A stretch of 5,555 nt of DNA, from NCBI GenBank assembly GCA_047631875.1, contig JBLIAZ010000170.1, forward strand, positions 1 through 5,555. The letters are read 5' to 3'. Of the stretch, positions 5,555 through 5,555 are shown one piece after another. Position 1 is the stretch's first letter, and each line of letters begins with the position of its first letter. The DNA is from JBLIAZ01 sp047631875. Lineage in GTDB: Bacteria > Bacteroidota > Bacteroidia > Flavobacteriales_C > GCA-002722245. The position numbers and the translations under genes were made by a program. The notes under the pieces were generated by a model. The model was not told the origin of the DNA, did not search any database, and saw only the letters and a program-made list of their open reading frames with translations.

Positions 5555-5555
5555 T

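Overview
The window looks like a low-GC marine Bacteroidota genome, most likely Flavobacteriia. The evidence is the AT-rich sequence, a carotenoid operon with the fused lycopene cyclase typical of that group, a CheB-type sensory protein beside a stand-alone receiver, and flavobacterial-type SDR and CIA30 relatives. The taxonomic call is inference from family resemblance; there is no rRNA or other phylogenetic marker.

Layout. (1) Positions 1-838, minus strand: a two-gene signalling unit, with a single-domain response regulator (284-838) followed after 26 bases by the start of a CheB-type methylesterase-domain protein that runs out of the window (1-257). (2) Positions 839-1133: about 300 bases with no convincing gene. 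(3) Positions 1134-1763, plus strand: a gene relic. The middle part of a short-chain dehydrogenase/reductase (SDR) is joined in frame to the C-terminal half of a CIA30-family protein, and the join sits on a Phe-Ser-Ser-Val stretch that both parents would plausibly have carried. A 10-bp perfect hairpin overlaps the stop codon. (4) Positions 1764-2092: about 330 bases with no supported gene. (5) Positions 2093-5554, minus strand: a tightly packed operon. In transcription order it holds a probable exported helical protein of unknown function, isopentenyl-diphosphate isomerase (idi), beta-carotene hydroxylase (crtZ), fused lycopene beta-cyclase (crtYcd), a GT1-type glycosyltransferase and a small conserved-looking protein. 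The first five genes overlap one another by 16, 4, 1 and 35 bases; the last starts 14 bases after the glycosyltransferase stop.

How the genes work together. Idi balances IPP and DMAPP for isoprenoid supply, CrtYcd closes the two ends of lycopene into beta-carotene, and CrtZ hydroxylates the beta rings to give beta-cryptoxanthin and zeaxanthin. The glycosyltransferase is well placed to put a sugar on the hydroxyl, although its acceptor cannot be read from sequence. The lycopene-forming genes (crtE/crtB/crtI) are not in the window and are expected upstream, beyond 5555. No wholly new system is evident. The most unusual observations are the deletion-type SDR/CIA30 chimera and the two unknown proteins that bracket the carotenoid genes.
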